Source: an uncultured Lachnospiraceae bacterium (GTDB taxonomy: Bacteria; Bacillota; Clostridia; Lachnospirales; Lachnospiraceae). From it: a stretch of 64,000 nucleotides of DNA. Below the pieces are notes generated by a model. The model was not told the origin of the DNA. It made no database searches and saw nothing but the letters and a program-made list of their open reading frames with translations. The position numbers and the translations under genes were made by a program. How positions within the stretch are numbered: the stretch's first letter is position 1; every line of letters begins with the position of its first letter. Shown here in pieces: positions 16,201 to 24,217 of this stretch. The stretch is taken from the NCBI GenBank assembly GCA_947643615.1, contig CANRWO010000006.1, positions 1-64,000 on the forward strand, read 5' to 3'.

Positions 16201-18254
16201 TGCAGTTTGTTAAACCCGGGCAGTATATTATGCTTGCAGGGGGAACCTATAACCTGACCCGGACGGTGAAGGTAGAGAGAGGCATCAACGGCACGGCGGA
16301 CAATATGATCTATATGATTGCCGACCCGGAGACAGAGGGAAGGCCGGTGTTTGATTTCGGCGGGAATTGCGCCGGCATGGTTCTGGCAGGCGACTACTGG
16401 TATTTCCAGGGATTTGACGTGACCCGCTCGGCGGATGCCCAGAAGGGAATCCAGGTTTCCGGGAGCCATAATGTCCTGGAGCTGGTAAATACATATAAAA
16501 ACGGCAACACCGGTTTGCAGATCAGCCGTTATAAGGGGACTGACGAGTTTGAGGACTGGCCTTCCTATAACCTGATCCTGAACTGTACCTCCTACCTGAA
16601 TGCAGACAGGGGATACGAAGATGCGGACGGTTTTGCTGCCAAACTGACGGTTGGCGAGGGCAATGTGTTTGACGGCTGTATTTCCGCCTACAATGCGGAC
16701 GACGGCTGGGATCTGTTTGCCAAGGTACAGACCGGGAGCATCGGTTCCGTGACGATCCAGAACTGTGTGGCGTTTAAGAACGGCTATGTGCTGAGGGCGG
16801 ACGGCGGAGCAGGTGACCTGGACCTGAACGGCGTGGAAGTGAACGCCGGAAACGGAAACGGCTTTAAGATGGGCGGCGACAGCATGAGCGGCTACCATGT
16901 GCTGATCAACAGCGTTGCCTTTGACAATAAGGCCAAGGGAATCGACTCCAACAGCTGTCCTGATATTCAGGTATACCGTTCTACGTCCTTTGACAATGAA
17001 AGTTATAATGTGGCATTCTATACTAATGCAGCAGTAAATACTGACTTCCTGGGCGAGGGCATCCTTTCTTACAAGGTATCCAACAGTATTCCCTTTAACT
17101 ATAAGCCTAAGGGGAGCCAGGACAGCAGCAAGGTCTTAAATGACACCAACTATTTCTTTAACGGGACAAAATCGCAGAACGCCAGCGGCGCAGAGGCAAG
17201 CCTTGACTGGTTTGTGAGGACCGATATAGAAAACGCAATGTTCCTGTTAGGGGAGGGCGGCAGAAACGCTGACGGAAGCATCAACATGCAGGGCCTGCTG
17301 GCGCTGACGGATGCTGCGCCCGAAGGCGTGGGCGCAAGGCTGAACGGAAATTCCGTTTCCGGCCCCGTGAAGAAGCCGGACCAGTACAAATCTACCCCTG
17401 TTGCCGGAATTCCCGAGGGCAGTGTGCCGGCGGAAATATTGGCTAAGGTAGGCTGCAGTGATGCCAAGGGACTTCAGGAATTTTTGGGAAAAGATATTGT
17501 GGCATCTGCGGATGCAAAACAGATCCTGGGGACTGATGTTACCAACGCGGCGGTTTACGAGGTGGAGGTACAGATCAGCCTGGATGGCGGCAAGACCTGG
17601 GTAGCTGCTACGGCGGAGAATTTCCCGGCAGGCGGTGTGGATGTCCTGCTCCCTTACCCGCAGAACACCAATGCCAAGGACTATGATTTTGTGGTAAGCC
17701 ATCTGGTTGTTATGGGTTGTAACGGGAAAGAACCCGGCAGCCTGGAATATCTGAAACCCAGAAAAACGAACAGCGGCCTGTTGGTGCATGTGATGAGTGC
17801 CAGTCCTTTCACAGTGGGATGGTCGGAGATGCAGCAGCCGGAAACGCCTGATAACAACAATGAAAACAATGACAACAATGTAAATGATGATGATGACGTG
17901 GTGGAAACCGGGGATGATAAGTCAGGCCCTTCGGACAAGACCAAGAGTCCCAAGACCGGAGATGCGGGAAGCGGCTTTTACGATGCTACAACACTGGACA
18001 AAGTTGTGGTGAAGGTGAATGATGTGGAGCTGACGCCTGCAGAGGCACCCCGCAATGCCAATGAGAAGGAAGAACCTTCCGGGGCGGATGTACTTGCGGC
18101 GGTGGCTGCATTGTCTCCTGTAGCCGGCCTGGTGCAGCCCGGCGGAGATAACCGGATCGCAGGTTGGCTGCTGGCAGCCATGACATTACTGCTGACGGCA
18201 GCGGCGGCAGGCGTTGTGGTTTGGGAACGCAGAAAATCCGAACAGGATAATTAG
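13275..18254 (+). CDS. large surface-anchored pectate-lyase-like protein (PL9-type beta-helix)
   Basis: 1,659 residues. The start at 13275 is chosen because GGAGG (13262-13266) lies 8 nt upstream. Residues 1-33 are a signal peptide ending PVQA. Two identical domains of unknown fold follow (about 78-213 and 228-363), then an Ig/Fn3-like pair (about 375-475 and 480-570) and a concanavalin-like segment (about 573-835). A right-handed beta-helix (about 950-1290) resembles PL9 pectate lyases, with GYEDADGFAAKL carrying the likely calcium-binding aspartates and DDGWDLFAK a candidate catalytic lysine. Near the C-terminus come an Asn/Asp-rich linker, SPKTGD (1558-1563), about 65 more residues, a membrane helix (about 1628-1650) and a basic tail. 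Likely role: cleaving homogalacturonan at the cell surface. A class B sortase gene follows. Substrate and lyase activity are inferred. Confidence 0.85.
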   Translation: MRERARNKLRKLLGGVLTLSMLLSGLYLSPVQAAEAEGLPLPMEQSVSDGDPGGNQVSDTTPAVTPGEAAAPKEGGGTYTFLPGDLTAAVDKEEIAAGTTISDYFKTLGTVTKRVGSSGAVTSIEVGSKGSSALQFTVTGTADVVIGMSSTGGSNTSAVGLVDESGSLVANNEGLTTVTGTKAVMMTYTSLEAGTYKILSPEDPAYNRGARILSVTVEEVAVSATTQEYTFLPGDLTAAVDKEEIAAGTTISDYFKTLGTVTKRVGSSGAVTSIEVGSKGSSALQFTVTGTADVVIGMSSTGGSNTSAVGLVDESGSLVANNEGLTTVTGTKAVMMTYTSLEAGTYKILSPEDPAYNRGARILSVTVTETTGGTRPPRADWSTVAAPEITAIALDAANSGKINVSVDAVVGYDGADNVKVVMLDAAGNEVKSESSGENGSSCILTFAPTATGTYTFKAVISRKDETDKESATKTFSFTLPLATPVMKSVTSSGNGTATVKWNAVPEADSYIVSATLAGDATVAATVTTSELQTVLTGLTVGQKYTVSVVAVRGTEKSKASSMEVEITQEALREWTFAAYGTGTDTKNNGHTGNINEGSVTVFGEGGKGKIQPASHDGLAFYYTEIDPDTENFTLTADITVDRWKFSNGQEGFGMMVADSVGTHGSNANFFTNSLQVLASKIEYTYEDGSKISMKLGLGYNARQGATAQDIEDLKAGTIAIPVNFEAESGTLETSAGPLGSGTYNLVGNYTDTEPVGCLDNLLTTFRLQIQRNNTGYILRYLNADGSVIGEKLFYDLDRNALTRIDGDHIYVGFFAARNARITVSNVTMTTIAPEDDAPAEDREIEYVEPNYTIESASIANDPNHKLVYFGNADGTLTIQDAAGNTVVNGQHVLANTKTPFPVTLSEGSNDFTVTFTPDADYKPGEYKLLSSYETVTFTHSVEFKGFNAEQKLYVSPEGTPEGDGSKGSPLDIYTAVQFVKPGQYIMLAGGTYNLTRTVKVERGINGTADNMIYMIADPETEGRPVFDFGGNCAGMVLAGDYWYFQGFDVTRSADAQKGIQVSGSHNVLELVNTYKNGNTGLQISRYKGTDEFEDWPSYNLILNCTSYLNADRGYEDADGFAAKLTVGEGNVFDGCISAYNADDGWDLFAKVQTGSIGSVTIQNCVAFKNGYVLRADGGAGDLDLNGVEVNAGNGNGFKMGGDSMSGYHVLINSVAFDNKAKGIDSNSCPDIQVYRSTSFDNESYNVAFYTNAAVNTDFLGEGILSYKVSNSIPFNYKPKGSQDSSKVLNDTNYFFNGTKSQNASGAEASLDWFVRTDIENAMFLLGEGGRNADGSINMQGLLALTDAAPEGVGARLNGNSVSGPVKKPDQYKSTPVAGIPEGSVPAEILAKVGCSDAKGLQEFLGKDIVASADAKQILGTDVTNAAVYEVEVQISLDGGKTWVAATAENFPAGGVDVLLPYPQNTNAKDYDFVVSHLVVMGCNGKEPGSLEYLKPRKTNSGLLVHVMSASPFTVGWSEMQQPETPDNNNENNDNNVNDDDDVVETGDDKSGPSDKTKSPKTGDAGSGFYDATTLDKVVVKVNDVELTPAEAPRNANEKEEPSGADVLAAVAALSPVAGLVQPGGDNRIAGWLLAAMTLLLTAAAAGVVVWERRKSEQDN
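13508..14365 (+). repeat. 408-bp perfect tandem duplication inside the surface protein gene
   Basis: Bases 13508-13915 and 13958-14365 appear identical over 408 bp, offset by 450 bp. Each unit encodes one 136-residue beta-rich domain (TFLPGDLTAAVDKEEI to RGARILSV). The absence of any silent difference implies a very recent duplication or gene conversion, and the repeat number may vary between strains. Confidence 0.9.
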
Positions 18255-18272
18255 AGCAATAAAGAACGGGAG

Positions 18273-18301
18273 AGAGCTCTCACTGCGGTGAGAGCTCTTT
18301 T
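18273..18301 (+). terminator. terminator between the surface protein and sortase genes
   Basis: AGAGCTCTCAC (18273-18283) and GTGAGAGCTCT (18288-18298) form a perfect 11-bp stem with a TGCG loop, followed by TTT. The sortase starts 16 bp later, so its expression depends on read-through or on an unseen promoter. Confidence 0.85.
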
Positions 18302-18316
18302 GTGGCGTAGGAAGAG

Positions 18317-19165
18317 ATGGGAAAGAAAAGTTTATTTTGCAGGATCATACAGATAACAGCCTTGCTGGCGCTGACGGCGTTTTTATGTGCCGTTTCCTTT
18401 TTGCAGCCACCGGCATTGGAAAAAGGACAGGATACCGCCGGAGGGACGGCAGTGTGCCGGGCCGGGGGAAAGAACCCGGGCCGGTGGCTTCGGGATAAGA
18501 GAGTGAGGCCCCGCGTGAAGGCTATCCGTTCTTTTGCTGCCCTATACGGGTTGGAGGAGTATGACGTTCCCGAAAAGAAACTGGATTTTGACGCACTCAG
18601 GAGGGATTATAATCCCCACATTTACGCCTGGATCACGGTTCCCGGTACGGCAATCGATTATCCTGTGCTGCAGCATCCTGACCGGCCGGATTATTACCTG
18701 ACCCACAATCTGGACGGAAGCCAGGGATATCCCGGCTGCATTTACACGCAGCCGGCCAACAGCAAAGACTGGTCCGACAACCAGACGGTAATCTACGGGC
18801 ACAATATGCGCAACGGCTCCATGTTTGCCGGACTTCACGATTATGAGGAGGACGGCTTCTTGGAAGAGTACCCTTACGTCTATATTTATACGGAGGATTC
18901 CGTGAGGGTATACCGGATCTATGCCGCCTACCCGTTTACGGACGAGCATTTGCTGACGGGTTATGACACGGTGACGCAGCAGGGGTTTGAAGAGTACCTG
19001 CGGCTGACGGAGAAGACTGCCCGGGAGAAAGGGTATTATGACGAGGATGCGGCCCCGGGGACGGGAAATCCGGTCATCACACTCTCCACCTGTATTGCAG
19101 ACCAACCTTCCCGGCGCTACCTGGTCCAGGCAGTCCTGGAGGCAGAGGGTAAGAAAATAAAATAA
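18317..19165 (+). CDS. srtB: class B sortase
   Basis: A 282-residue sortase. An N-terminal hydrophobic segment (about residues 10-28) anchors it outside the membrane. The catalytic histidine is in IYGHNMRNGSMF near residue 161, the catalytic cysteine in TLSTC near residue 258, and the arginine in SRRYLVQAVL near residue 265. The class B look comes from the helix-rich insertion around DYEEDGFLEEYPYVYIY and the length. Sortases cut substrates at a short motif and join them to the cell wall; class B enzymes of clostridia can use (S/P)PxTG motifs, and the gene just upstream encodes a protein with SPKTGD. Gene adjacency therefore suggests a dedicated enzyme-substrate pair. A GGAA purine stretch precedes ATG 18317 by 4 nt. 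Confidence 0.9.
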   Translation: MGKKSLFCRIIQITALLALTAFLCAVSFLQPPALEKGQDTAGGTAVCRAGGKNPGRWLRDKRVRPRVKAIRSFAALYGLEEYDVPEKKLDFDALRRDYNPHIYAWITVPGTAIDYPVLQHPDRPDYYLTHNLDGSQGYPGCIYTQPANSKDWSDNQTVIYGHNMRNGSMFAGLHDYEEDGFLEEYPYVYIYTEDSVRVYRIYAAYPFTDEHLLTGYDTVTQQGFEEYLRLTEKTAREKGYYDEDAAPGTGNPVITLSTCIADQPSRRYLVQAVLEAEGKKIK

Positions 19166-19174
19166 AATGATCAG

Positions 19175-19239
19175 CCGGGCATTGCGCAGTCAGGAACCTG
19201 TATCTGCCGGATACATTTTCCGGATTTGCCAATGCCCGG
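19175..19239. repeat. 65-bp imperfect palindrome after the sortase gene
   Basis: CCGGGCATTG (19175-19184) is the exact reverse complement of CAATGCCCGG (19230-19239). The interior folds again (CCGGATACATTTTCCGG). It lacks a T run, so it is a palindromic repeat or weak terminator. The gap 19166-19598 also holds a dispersed repeat (19362-19403) and the GntR promoter. Confidence 0.45.
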
Positions 19240-19361
19240 TTAACCGTTCTCAGACAGCTTCCGGCAATCGCCTTTCTGCTGTTCTTCGCTATCGACATGT
19301 CATCCGTTATGCGTGATATTTACCCCAAATTCAGTTTACATAATCCGCTATGTGCCCTTGA

Positions 19362-19403
19362 TTCGGCACAAATCTTCCGCAAATTATGCCTCACATCTGA
19401 CAG
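19362..19403. repeat. dispersed 42-nt intergenic repeat, copy A
   Basis: The block starting TTCGGCACAAATCTTCCGC is about 83 percent identical to 50795-50836 (TTTGGCACAAATCTCCCCC...), and flanking TGATATTT and TTACATAA words are also shared. One copy precedes the GntR operon, the other lies upstream of the DtxR-family gene. Confidence 0.4.
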
Positions 19404-19492
19404 ACGGTATACTCTATTTCCCATTCCTGTCGTTCCCTCCTTGCTTCAGTTTATTGTATTTTGTGATGAATTTCCCCAGTTTCATTTTGTTG

Positions 19493-19521
19493 TTGACAGA
19501 TCAGTGATTATGGTGTATATA
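19493..19521 (+). promoter_or_regulatory. promoter of the GntR-ABC operon
   Basis: TTGACA (19493-19498), 17-bp spacer, TATATA (19516-19521). The -10 lies inside TGTATATATAACA, a near-dyad of GntR-operator style (GT...AC), which would suit autorepression by the first gene of the operon. Confidence 0.65.
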
Positions 19522-19598
19522 TAACATATAAACAGTATGGCGGCATGAGTTTGATTTGGACGAAGGCTGTCAATATAAACAGGAAGGCAGGTGATCAG

Positions 19599-19976
19599 AT
19601 GAGAATCATGCAGAATTCGGGGGAACCGATTTACCAGCAGATTGCGGATCAGTTCAAGACAGACATTCTGGCAGGCAAATATAAGCAGGGAGAGTATCTC
19701 CCCAGCATCAGGGGATTGGCAAAGGAGCTGAAAATCAGTGTCATTACTACCATGAAAGCTTATGAGCAGCTTGAAGCGGAAGGGTTGGTAACAGCGGCCC
19801 AGGGAAAGGGTTTCTACGTGAACGCCCAGGACAGTGAGATGCTGCGGGAACAGCACCTGAGGAAGGTGGAGGATTCCCTGACGGAGGCCATGGCGGCCGC
19901 GGAAATCGCGGGGATGGGCGACAGGGAGCTGATGGAAATGCTGGAGACTTTGCTGTCGATCAGAAAGAACGAGTGA
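19599..19976 (+). CDS. GntR-family transcriptional regulator, YtrA subfamily
   Basis: A 125-residue regulator. Residues 1-75 are a GntR winged helix: PIYQQIADQFKTDILAGKYK, then YLPSIRGLAKELKISVITTM and YEQLEAEGLVTAAQGKGFYV. The C-terminal 50 residues are two short helices without an effector domain, as in YtrA proteins, which repress adjacent ABC transporter genes. The start at 19599 is chosen because AGGTGATC, a perfect match to the 16S 3' tail, lies 2-3 nt upstream. It is the first gene of an operon with an ABC ATPase and two membrane proteins, so it most likely represses them and itself; the inducer is unknown but often is a cell-wall antibiotic. Confidence 0.88.
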   Translation: MRIMQNSGEPIYQQIADQFKTDILAGKYKQGEYLPSIRGLAKELKISVITTMKAYEQLEAEGLVTAAQGKGFYVNAQDSEMLREQHLRKVEDSLTEAMAAAEIAGMGDRELMEMLETLLSIRKNE

Positions 19977-20054
19977 CAGGAAAGAGGATGTGTCGCCTGG
20001 GTAGCGGGAGTATTTTATGTAAATTTAGATGCGGGTACGCAGGGAGGTATGGAT

Positions 20055-20960
20055 ATGGAAAACAATTATGTGATCGAGGCTCATGGTATCTGGAAAAAGT
20101 ATAAGGGATTTCAGTTGGACATTCCCGAATTGAAGATCCCCAAAGGGTTTGCCACGGCGCTGATCGGGGAAAACGGTGCGGGTAAGACTACCCTGCTCAG
20201 CATTATAGCCGGGATATTGCTGCAGTACCGGGGAGAGATCAGGTATTTTGACAAGTATACGGACAAGGACAGGGAGAATATCCCTGATGTGAAGGAACTG
20301 ATGGGTTATACGGCATCCGGCAGCTATTATGTGGCGCACTGGAAGCTGAAAGAGGTGGAGAAGATCAGTTCGGTCCTGTTTAAGGGATTCCACAGGGAAC
20401 GCTTCCGGCAGTGGTGCAGGGAGATGGAAGTAGGGGCGGCAGGCTGGGACCCGAAGCAGAAAGTGAGCTCTCTGTCCGACGGTAACAGGATGAAACTGAT
20501 GATCGCTGGAGTATTGGCAAGAGACACGAAGCTTCTGGTGATGGACGAACCGGCTTCCCCCCTGGATCCGGTGATGCGAGACAGGCTCTGTGGGATTATC
20601 CGGGAATATCTGGCGGAGGATGAGGGGCAGAGGAGCATCTTCTTTTCCACACATAATATAGCGGACATGGAAAATGTCACCGACTATGCCATCATTATGG
20701 AGCGTGGCAAGATTGTGGAGCAGGGATTTGTGGAGGACTTAAAGGAAAAGTACCTGTTGGTCAAGGGGGATGCGGCGGACGCGGAAAAGGTCCGGGACGG
20801 ACTCTTTACCTGCGACTGTGGCCAGTATGGCTTTGAAGGGATCTGCCTGTCGGAGAATCTTGACAAGCTGGCAGGCTTTCAGGTGAGCACGGAGAGGCCC
20901 AGCCTGACGCAGATCAGCGTGGCGGTCATGAAACATTTCTCGAAAGTGGCAAAGGGGTGA
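20055..20960 (+). CDS. ABC transporter ATP-binding protein
   Basis: A 301-residue ATPase. Walker A is GENGAGKTT near residue 37, Walker B is LLVMDEP near 161, and the H-loop is FFSTHNIADME near 197. The signature reads SLSDGNRMKL, a degenerate form of LSGGQ, as in several YtrB-like ATPases. Residues about 215-301 form an accessory C-terminal region. The start at 20055 is preferred over 20049 because GGAGG ends at 20047, giving a 7-nt spacer. It sits between a YtrA-type repressor and two membrane proteins and should power their transporter. Whether that exports, imports or protects against an antibiotic is unknown. Confidence 0.88.
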   Translation: MENNYVIEAHGIWKKYKGFQLDIPELKIPKGFATALIGENGAGKTTLLSIIAGILLQYRGEIRYFDKYTDKDRENIPDVKELMGYTASGSYYVAHWKLKEVEKISSVLFKGFHRERFRQWCREMEVGAAGWDPKQKVSSLSDGNRMKLMIAGVLARDTKLLVMDEPASPLDPVMRDRLCGIIREYLAEDEGQRSIFFSTHNIADMENVTDYAIIMERGKIVEQGFVEDLKEKYLLVKGDAADAEKVRDGLFTCDCGQYGFEGICLSENLDKLAGFQVSTERPSLTQISVAVMKHFSKVAKG

Positions 20961-20970
20961 GCATGAGAGC

Positions 20971-21669
20971 ATGAAGAGGAAATTAAAATGTTATTTTTCT
21001 TATACTACATTCCTGTACCGGGCCTTGGGGATGATATTGATCCCCTGTGTGTTCTGGGTGGCCTGTGTGGCCATGCTGGAGCATAAATACGGAGGGATCA
21101 TGGTCTGGGAGGAACCGCCGGGCATGGGGATGTACATCTTCTATTTTGCATTAAGCGTGTATGTGGTGCTCTATGAGATCCTGACGGATCACTGGGTATT
21201 GGGCGGCTGCCTTTCGGATGCCGGAAGGGGGTTGAGATACTTCAGGACTTCCCACAGCGGTGCGGAGGTGATGAGGAATATCGTTATGGTGGATTTGGCC
21301 AGGCGCTTTCTTTACTGTATGGTTTTCGCGGCAATCTGCTTCCTGTTCACAGGATGGGAAACTGCTTTTGTCATGGGGTTGGCAATGTATTGTGTGATTG
21401 TGGGAGTGCTAAACGGGAGCAGGCATGTAGACAGCTTTCAAATGAATACGTGGATTGCGCTCCTGGCCCAGGTAGGGATGGCGTTTGTCAATGTCCTGAA
21501 TGTTTCACTGATCAAAATTGTGGGAAGGATGACGGAAAGCGGGGAAACAGTGGTAATAGCCTGTCTGGCAGTGCTGTACTGCGGGGTGGCGCTGGGAGTC
21601 AGTAAAGTCACGGTCAGGAGGATCACGGGACGGATACAATCCACAGGTGAAATGGTTTTCACGGAATGA
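20971..21669 (+). CDS. ABC transporter membrane protein
   Basis: A 232-residue integral membrane protein with about six hydrophobic segments (near residues 15-35, 50-72, 110-128, 133-150, 162-182 and 192-212). No conserved motif was recognised. It starts 10 bp after the ATPase stop codon, with AAGGGG overlapping that stop as a weak ribosome-binding site, so it is probably the permease partner of that ATPase. The size and topology suit ABC-2 type or YtrC/D-like permeases. Substrate unknown. Confidence 0.75.
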   Translation: MKRKLKCYFSYTTFLYRALGMILIPCVFWVACVAMLEHKYGGIMVWEEPPGMGMYIFYFALSVYVVLYEILTDHWVLGGCLSDAGRGLRYFRTSHSGAEVMRNIVMVDLARRFLYCMVFAAICFLFTGWETAFVMGLAMYCVIVGVLNGSRHVDSFQMNTWIALLAQVGMAFVNVLNVSLIKIVGRMTESGETVVIACLAVLYCGVALGVSKVTVRRITGRIQSTGEMVFTE

Positions 21670-21763
21670 CGGTAAAACCAAAGGCGGATTTGATATTTGA
21701 GTCGCCCCGTCGCGTAAACGCTCCGGAATGGAGATTAACATAGGGAAAGAATTGGAGGCAGGC

Positions 21764-22474
21764 ATGAAAGAAAACAAATGGAAAGACTTGATATCGTGTA
21801 TCGGGTTAGTAAAATATGGCATGAGCGTGAAGCAGTGCTTTTGTACGATGACCTTATTCATGGTTATAGGGATCGCTTTCGAGATGATGACCCTATTGTG
21901 GACAAATGGAAAATTAATGAACAGAGTGCTGGATTTCGGGGCGCTGTTCATGTTCAGTGCGGTAGTATATCCCGTCCAGATGCTGATAACTCTGGATATC
22001 ACCGGAATGGTCCAGGCATCGCCCTATAAAAAAAGGATCCAGACCAGCGCTATGTCATTGATATCCCTGTGGGGTAATCTGGTGGTGTTGGTGATCCTGT
22101 TGCTGATCCGGGGACTGGGCGCATGGCTGGTCCCGGAGAGGGCGGCCGTCATATGGAATACGCTTCCCACAGTAGGGATCCTGGGATTAGGATTATCTGT
22201 TATGATCGCCCTGGCGTATAAATTTTATATAGTGAGTGTTATAGTGATGATACTGGTATTTGGGGCGTCCGGAGGTTTTAACGGCATCTATAGGATTGGG
22301 GAGATGGAGACGCCTGGAATGACAGACGGCTTGTCCCCGGCTGCGGCAATCGGGTTCTGTGTCATCATGATATTCCTGGGGAATGCCCTTCAATACGTGA
22401 TAAACAGGGTGATTTACAAACGTCCTTTTTCCAAATGGGCATTCGGCAGCGCCTTAGGGAAGAAATTCGTCTAG
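21764..22474 (+). CDS. ABC transporter membrane protein
   Basis: A 236-residue protein with six or so hydrophobic segments. The start at 21764 (MKENKWKDLI) is chosen because TTGGAGG lies 7 nt upstream; 12 further codons upstream are open but lack a ribosome-binding site. It is the last gene of the GntR-ATPase-permease operon and probably the second permease subunit. RPFSKWAFGSALGKKFV forms a basic C-terminus. It is followed by only 66 bp before the convergent lipase gene. Confidence 0.72.
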   Translation: MKENKWKDLISCIGLVKYGMSVKQCFCTMTLFMVIGIAFEMMTLLWTNGKLMNRVLDFGALFMFSAVVYPVQMLITLDITGMVQASPYKKRIQTSAMSLISLWGNLVVLVILLLIRGLGAWLVPERAAVIWNTLPTVGILGLGLSVMIALAYKFYIVSVIVMILVFGASGGFNGIYRIGEMETPGMTDGLSPAAAIGFCVIMIFLGNALQYVINRVIYKRPFSKWAFGSALGKKFV

Positions 22475-22540
22475 GAAATCTGCCTTGCAGGCTGAAAATT
22501 TATCCTGCGCCAAACATACGGGCAATTAGGGTGGATTATA

Positions 22541-23944
22541 CTAGAATCCCTGTGCCTTCAGGTCGGCCACAAGCTGCACATAGAACTCCCGGACGTCAAA
22601 CTCCGGGAGATTTTCTCTGTTCAGGTCAATCATATCCCCATGGGAGATTCCCCGGGTCCCGTTTACGGTCAGCAGGCGGTAGCCGGAACCCCACGGAAAG
22701 GATTTATAACCTACCAGTCCGTCGTTGGCCCCGTCGAAATGTTTTGCCAGCACATAGGTAAAATTTAAGGGAAAACGCCCGCCTACGGCATGGCTTAGGC
22801 TGGACCCAACGCTCTGATAGTAAACGCCGGGTATATCAGGTGTTTTTTTATTAAACTCAAGGCAGGCCGATGCGGTGAGGCTCTTTACGGCCCCAAGGAA
22901 ATCAGGTTGGTGGTCTCCCAGCTTTTTCAGGGCGGCATTGTAGGTCCTGGCTACAACTGCCTGCTGCTTTGGGGATATCCTGGTGAGCAGGTAATCGGCA
23001 AATTCGCAACCCCTGTGGGGGGTGCTGACAGTGGTCAGGGAAGCCACATGTTCCGCAATGCCGGGAAGCTGCAAAGCCGACCTTACATCCAACCCGCCTT
23101 TGGAATGGGCGATGATATTAAGTTTCCCACAGCCTGTCTCCTTTACGATCTGCAGGATGCGGTCCGCAAGCTCCCGGCCGCTGTCGGAAACGGTGGCTGC
23201 GGACTGGTGATTGCCGTAAAATACACGGGCGCCGTTTGCTTCCAATTCTTCGGGGATGCGTCCCCAATAATTAAAATAGCGGAAATCCCTGAAGAAAACC
23301 CCGTGGACCAACAGGAGGGGATACCTGGTGGCGCAGATGGTTTCTTTGCTGCGGCCCTCATTTAACAGGAGCTTCCGGTTTTCAAATGCGACTTCACCGG
23401 CCACCGTATGTATGATAATTCCCAGGACAATCAAGTGCACTACGGGGATCATGCCGCAGACAATGCCGACGACGCGGATTCGGATCCCCAGCTGTATGGA
23501 GGAGCTGTAGACCCGGATGATGCCGTTCCAGAAGACCAGCGCTTCCAAAAGGATGGCAGCCAGGGAATTCAGGATCCATAAACCCGGTTCCGCTACAGGG
23601 GTACCCAGGGGCAGCGCACCCAGGCAGCCTGAGAGAAAGAAGGAAACGGACAGCGTGGAGGAGCTCAGGAACAGGATCAGCAGGCCGTTTCCGTCGGCGC
23701 AGACCTTTAGCTGGCCTGACTTTGGCCTCAGCGGGAAAAATATCGGGAAAACATGGATCCAGATGTACAAAAGCAGCAGGGGCAGCAGCAAGGCTGACAG
23801 AACTGCCGGAGACAAGGATTCTTTGCCGAAACCGGAGACAAGGCCGGGCCCGACGATTTTCGTTACGGCGTAAAAATTACATGCCAAAAACAGGATCAAT
23901 GTGTAGGCCAGAAAATTAAGCAGCTTTAGAGTCGTTTTCTTCAT
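22541..23944 (-). CDS. membrane-anchored lipase/esterase (alpha/beta hydrolase)
   Basis: 467 residues read on the minus strand. Residues about 8-185 hold five or six hydrophobic segments, an N-terminal membrane domain. Residues about 205-467 are a triacylglycerol-lipase-type alpha/beta hydrolase: YPLLLVHGVFFRDFRYFNYW (oxyanion region), the nucleophile elbow IIAHSKGGLD, STPHRGCEFAD, a candidate acid in HFDGANDGLVG and a candidate histidine in ISHGDMID. All three triad residues are present. The hydrolase part should face a lipid substrate at the membrane; side and substrate are unknown. GGAAAGG lies about 11 nt upstream of the start. It is convergent with the ABC operon and divergent from the blaI-like gene. 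Confidence 0.82.
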   Translation of the reverse strand: MKKTTLKLLNFLAYTLILFLACNFYAVTKIVGPGLVSGFGKESLSPAVLSALLLPLLLLYIWIHVFPIFFPLRPKSGQLKVCADGNGLLILFLSSSTLSVSFFLSGCLGALPLGTPVAEPGLWILNSLAAILLEALVFWNGIIRVYSSSIQLGIRIRVVGIVCGMIPVVHLIVLGIIIHTVAGEVAFENRKLLLNEGRSKETICATRYPLLLVHGVFFRDFRYFNYWGRIPEELEANGARVFYGNHQSAATVSDSGRELADRILQIVKETGCGKLNIIAHSKGGLDVRSALQLPGIAEHVASLTTVSTPHRGCEFADYLLTRISPKQQAVVARTYNAALKKLGDHQPDFLGAVKSLTASACLEFNKKTPDIPGVYYQSVGSSLSHAVGGRFPLNFTYVLAKHFDGANDGLVGYKSFPWGSGYRLLTVNGTRGISHGDMIDLNRENLPEFDVREFYVQLVADLKAQGF

Positions 23945-24122
23945 TGGGATAGATACCTTTCCAAAGCGCGTCCGCGCTATTTGAATGCATTAGCCGGAAA
24001 CCAGGGGAGTGAAAAGAGCGTTTGGTTTCACAGGGCATATTATACCATATCATAAAATCTGCAACAAGAAATATCCAATCAACGGTACTAACGGATTTTT
24101 ATCCGGCAATGCAAATTTAGTA

Positions 24123-24175
24123 TTGACATTCCTAAACTACTGTGGTAGTGTGGAGATACAAACTACTGCAGTAGT
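24123..24175 (+). promoter_or_regulatory. promoter with two BlaI-type operators
   Basis: TTGACA (24123-24128), 17-bp spacer, TAGTGT (24146-24151). Operator 1, ACTACTGTGGTAGT (24136-24149), covers the spacer and -10. Operator 2, ACTACTGCAGTAGT (24162-24175), is a perfect palindrome starting 26 bp further on. Both carry the ACTAC/GTAGT arms expected for BlaI/MecI repressors, so the pair is probably autoregulated. Confidence 0.85.
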
Positions 24176-24217
24176 GAGAGCCGCGTCTCTGTGATCCACA
24201 TGCGGCAAAGGAGGATT

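Noticed and set aside
14592..16898. Two long minus-strand frames across the surface protein gene
   Set aside because: Shadows of the plus-strand gene, which has a signal peptide, domains and a promoter.
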